Below the pieces are notes generated by a model, which had not been told where the DNA came from, made no database searches, and saw only the letters and a program-made list of their open reading frames with translations. A DNA stretch of 64,000 bases from Flavobacteriaceae bacterium HL-DH10 (GTDB lineage: Bacteria > Bacteroidota > Bacteroidia > Flavobacteriales > Flavobacteriaceae), in NCBI GenBank assembly GCA_031826515.1, contig CP134536.1:694001-758000 (forward strand). Reading direction: 5' to 3'. The position numbers and the translations under genes are program-made. This document shows, piece after piece, positions 62,293 through 64,000 of the stretch. Position 1 is the first letter of the stretch; every line of letters begins with the position of its first letter.

Positions 62293-64000
62293 ATGACAAT
62301 GACCCAAATCAGAAACTACATATACATAGCGATACTGTTATTTAGCTTCAGTATTTCTGCCCAAAAATCGATAGATAATGATCCTGAAATACTTCAAGGT
62401 AAGATTAACTTTCGTATTGAAGAAGCTCATTCTGCTCTCGAAAATTATAATTATTTAGAAGCACAAAACAACTTAAATGAAGCCTTAAAATTAGCCGAAC
62501 AACTAAATAACAAAGAAAGTTTAGGGATTATTTACACCTTCAAAGCCAGACTACAACTTACTAATAATGAAAGTGATAATGCTATAACATCACTTAACAC
62601 GTCAATTGAAATTCAAAGAACCATAAAAGACGATGCCAATTTAGCAGATTCTTACAAAACTTTAGGCGAAGTATATGTTAACAAAGAAGATTACACTCAA
62701 GCTGCAGATTATTTTAAATCGGCTAGAAATCTTTTTCAACAAGAAGGCTTAGAAAAAAAATTAGCTGAAACACTTCTTGAAGAAGGAAAAACCTATATGT
62801 TTTTAAAAAATTACAGAAAAGCAAGGTCTGTAATTGATCAATCTTTGGCATTAGCAAAAAAAACAGGTGATTTAAAAACCCAAAGTAAAGCACTTGTAAA
62901 ACAAGGTATTATTTATAGCAAACTAAATGATAGTAATAGAGCAATAAGCTATGCTAATGAAGGATTACAAATCGCTAAAGAAAACAATTTTGCAGGCGTA
63001 CTCAATGAAGGCTATTTAGTACTAAGTAACATCAACGAAAATATAGAGAATTATGAGCAATCTACTATTTACTTAAAGCTACATTTAAAACTATCAGATT
63101 CACTAAGAAATTTAAAAATAGCTTATTCATCAACAAACAGTGACATACAAAACAAGCTGAACGCTGAAATTGAAAAAAACAAAAAGGCTAAAGAAGAATC
63201 ACAAGAAGATAAAAACCTGAACACCTTAACATCTATTTTAAGTGTTGCCTTAATTACTATTTTATCGCTTTTAACCTTGTCACTTTACAAGAATAACAAC
63301 ATCAGATTAAAAACCAATAATATGCTTCATAAAAAAAATGGAGAACTTATTATTGCCAAAGAAAAAGCAGAATTAGCATCAAAAACTAAAGCTAATTTCT
63401 TGTCTACTGTTACACACGAGTTACGAACACCTCTTTACGCTGTAACAGGTTTAAGTAATATGTTATTAGAAGAAAACCCAAAGCCTGACCAAGTTCAACA
63501 CTTAAAATCATTAAAATTTTCAGGTGACTACCTTTTAACTTTTATTAATGACATCCTTCAAATTAACAAAATTGAAGCAAACAAAGTAGATGTAGATCCC
63601 GAATCGTTCAACCTAAAAAAGAAAATAAACAATATTATTCTTGCTTTAAATAATTCAGCAAACGATAATAATGTTAAACTTCATTTTGAATATGATAAAG
63701 ATTTACCTGAAAACTTTATCGCCGATCAATTAAAAATTTCTCAAATCCTTATTAACCTTATTGGTAACTCCATTAAGTTTACTAAAGATGGAGATATCTG
63801 GATTAGAATTTATAAAATAGAGCAAAAAGATAACACGTATACACTTCGATTTGAAATTGAAGATAATGGTATTGGTATTAGCCAAGAGAAACAAGACAAT
63901 ATGTTTGAAAGCTTTTCTCAAGGCTCTATTCAAATTAACAGAAAATATGGAGGTACTGGTTTAGGTCTTTCTATTGTAAAAGGATTAATTGATATTTTAA
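62293..64000 (+). CDS. TPR sensor histidine kinase (cut by window end)
   Basis: The 569 residues seen begin with a signal peptide (SFSISAQ near 15-22). TPR repeats follow over about 35-270, for example YLEAQNNLNEALKLAEQL and YTQAADYFKSARNLF. Then come one membrane helix (about 312-332), a HisKA domain with phospho-acceptor His375 in TVTHELRTP and an HATPase domain with GNSIKF, DNGIGIS and GGTGLGLSIV. The gene runs off the window, so a following receiver domain, common in this family, cannot be ruled in or out. It starts 22 bp after gap; an alternative ATG is two codons downstream. Confidence 0.88.
   Translation, partial: MTMTQIRNYIYIAILLFSFSISAQKSIDNDPEILQGKINFRIEEAHSALENYNYLEAQNNLNEALKLAEQLNNKESLGIIYTFKARLQLTNNESDNAITSLNTSIEIQRTIKDDANLADSYKTLGEVYVNKEDYTQAADYFKSARNLFQQEGLEKKLAETLLEEGKTYMFLKNYRKARSVIDQSLALAKKTGDLKTQSKALVKQGIIYSKLNDSNRAISYANEGLQIAKENNFAGVLNEGYLVLSNINENIENYEQSTIYLKLHLKLSDSLRNLKIAYSSTNSDIQNKLNAEIEKNKKAKEESQEDKNLNTLTSILSVALITILSLLTLSLYKNNNIRLKTNNMLHKKNGELIIAKEKAELASKTKANFLSTVTHELRTPLYAVTGLSNMLLEENPKPDQVQHLKSLKFSGDYLLTFINDILQINKIEANKVDVDPESFNLKKKINNIILALNNSANDNNVKLHFEYDKDLPENFIADQLKISQILINLIGNSIKFTKDGDIWIRIYKIEQKDNTYTLRFEIEDNGIGISQEKQDNMFESFSQGSIQINRKYGGTGLGLSIVKGLIDIL

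Noticed and set aside
1-64000. CRISPR arrays, tRNA, rRNA, transposases and phage genes
   Set aside because: No regularly spaced repeats, no tRNA or rRNA signatures and no recombinase or phage protein motifs were seen.

Overview
The window is a low-GC chromosomal stretch from a member of the Bacteroidota, almost certainly a marine-type Flavobacteriaceae. The evidence is the gene repertoire (fused CcoN-CcoO oxidase subunit, Crp/Fnr proteins fused to receiver domains, LETM1-related protein, DUF4331 proteins, TonB receptors with a carboxypeptidase-like N-terminal domain), the near absence of Shine-Dalgarno sequences, and recurrent TAnnTTTG promoter elements. No rRNA, tRNA, CRISPR array, transposase or integrase was seen.

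Region 1 (about 1-25.6 kb) is a respiration and micro-oxic module. On the minus strand lie a PAS histidine kinase with FixL-like residues, a receiver-Crp fusion response regulator, a tandem universal stress protein, a second Crp/Fnr protein, and a VWA/MoxR pair. On the plus strand runs the cbb3 oxidase set ccoI, ccoS, ccoNO, ccoQ, ccoP, ccoG, ccoH and a TauE/DsbD-like membrane protein. A TetR-ABC-HlyD-TolC export operon follows, then a second Usp, hemN, and a YceI lipoprotein with an ECF sigma/anti-sigma pair. Four promoters (ccoI, ccoS, hemN, usp) carry a Crp/Fnr-type palindrome of form ATGAY-N4-RTCAT, each centred exactly 33 bp from the centre of a TAnnTTTG-like element. This points to one shared oxygen-responsive regulon.

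Region 2 (25.6-33.2 kb) holds a minus-strand operon of two half-length DUF4331 proteins, a TPR lipoprotein and a TonB receptor, then a LETM1-related protein and an LpxD-type acyltransferase.

Region 3 (33.2-50.4 kb) is a conserved housekeeping backbone: rhlE, NUDIX, pyrE, birA, rsfS, ftsH, LUD protein, cdsA, psd, acyl-CoA-binding protein and valS. It is interrupted by two modules that look acquired: a sulfatase (about 33.36-35.21 kb) and a pair of M16 peptidases (about 44.63-47.75 kb). Both begin with the same 70-bp promoter/leader repeat and end with a large imperfect hairpin closing in GTTAAACG. The layout resembles integron cassettes with attC-like ends and is the best candidate here for an undescribed system.

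Region 4 (50.4-64 kb) is mostly housekeeping: DUF1573 protein, PDZ aspartyl protease, aminotransferase, murB, a second ECF sigma/anti-sigma pair, aqpZ, a small cysteine-rich membrane protein, a glycosyltransferase, a third ECF sigma, an Nramp-like transporter without the usual metal-binding motifs, lipA, gapA, and a TPR histidine kinase cut off by the window end.
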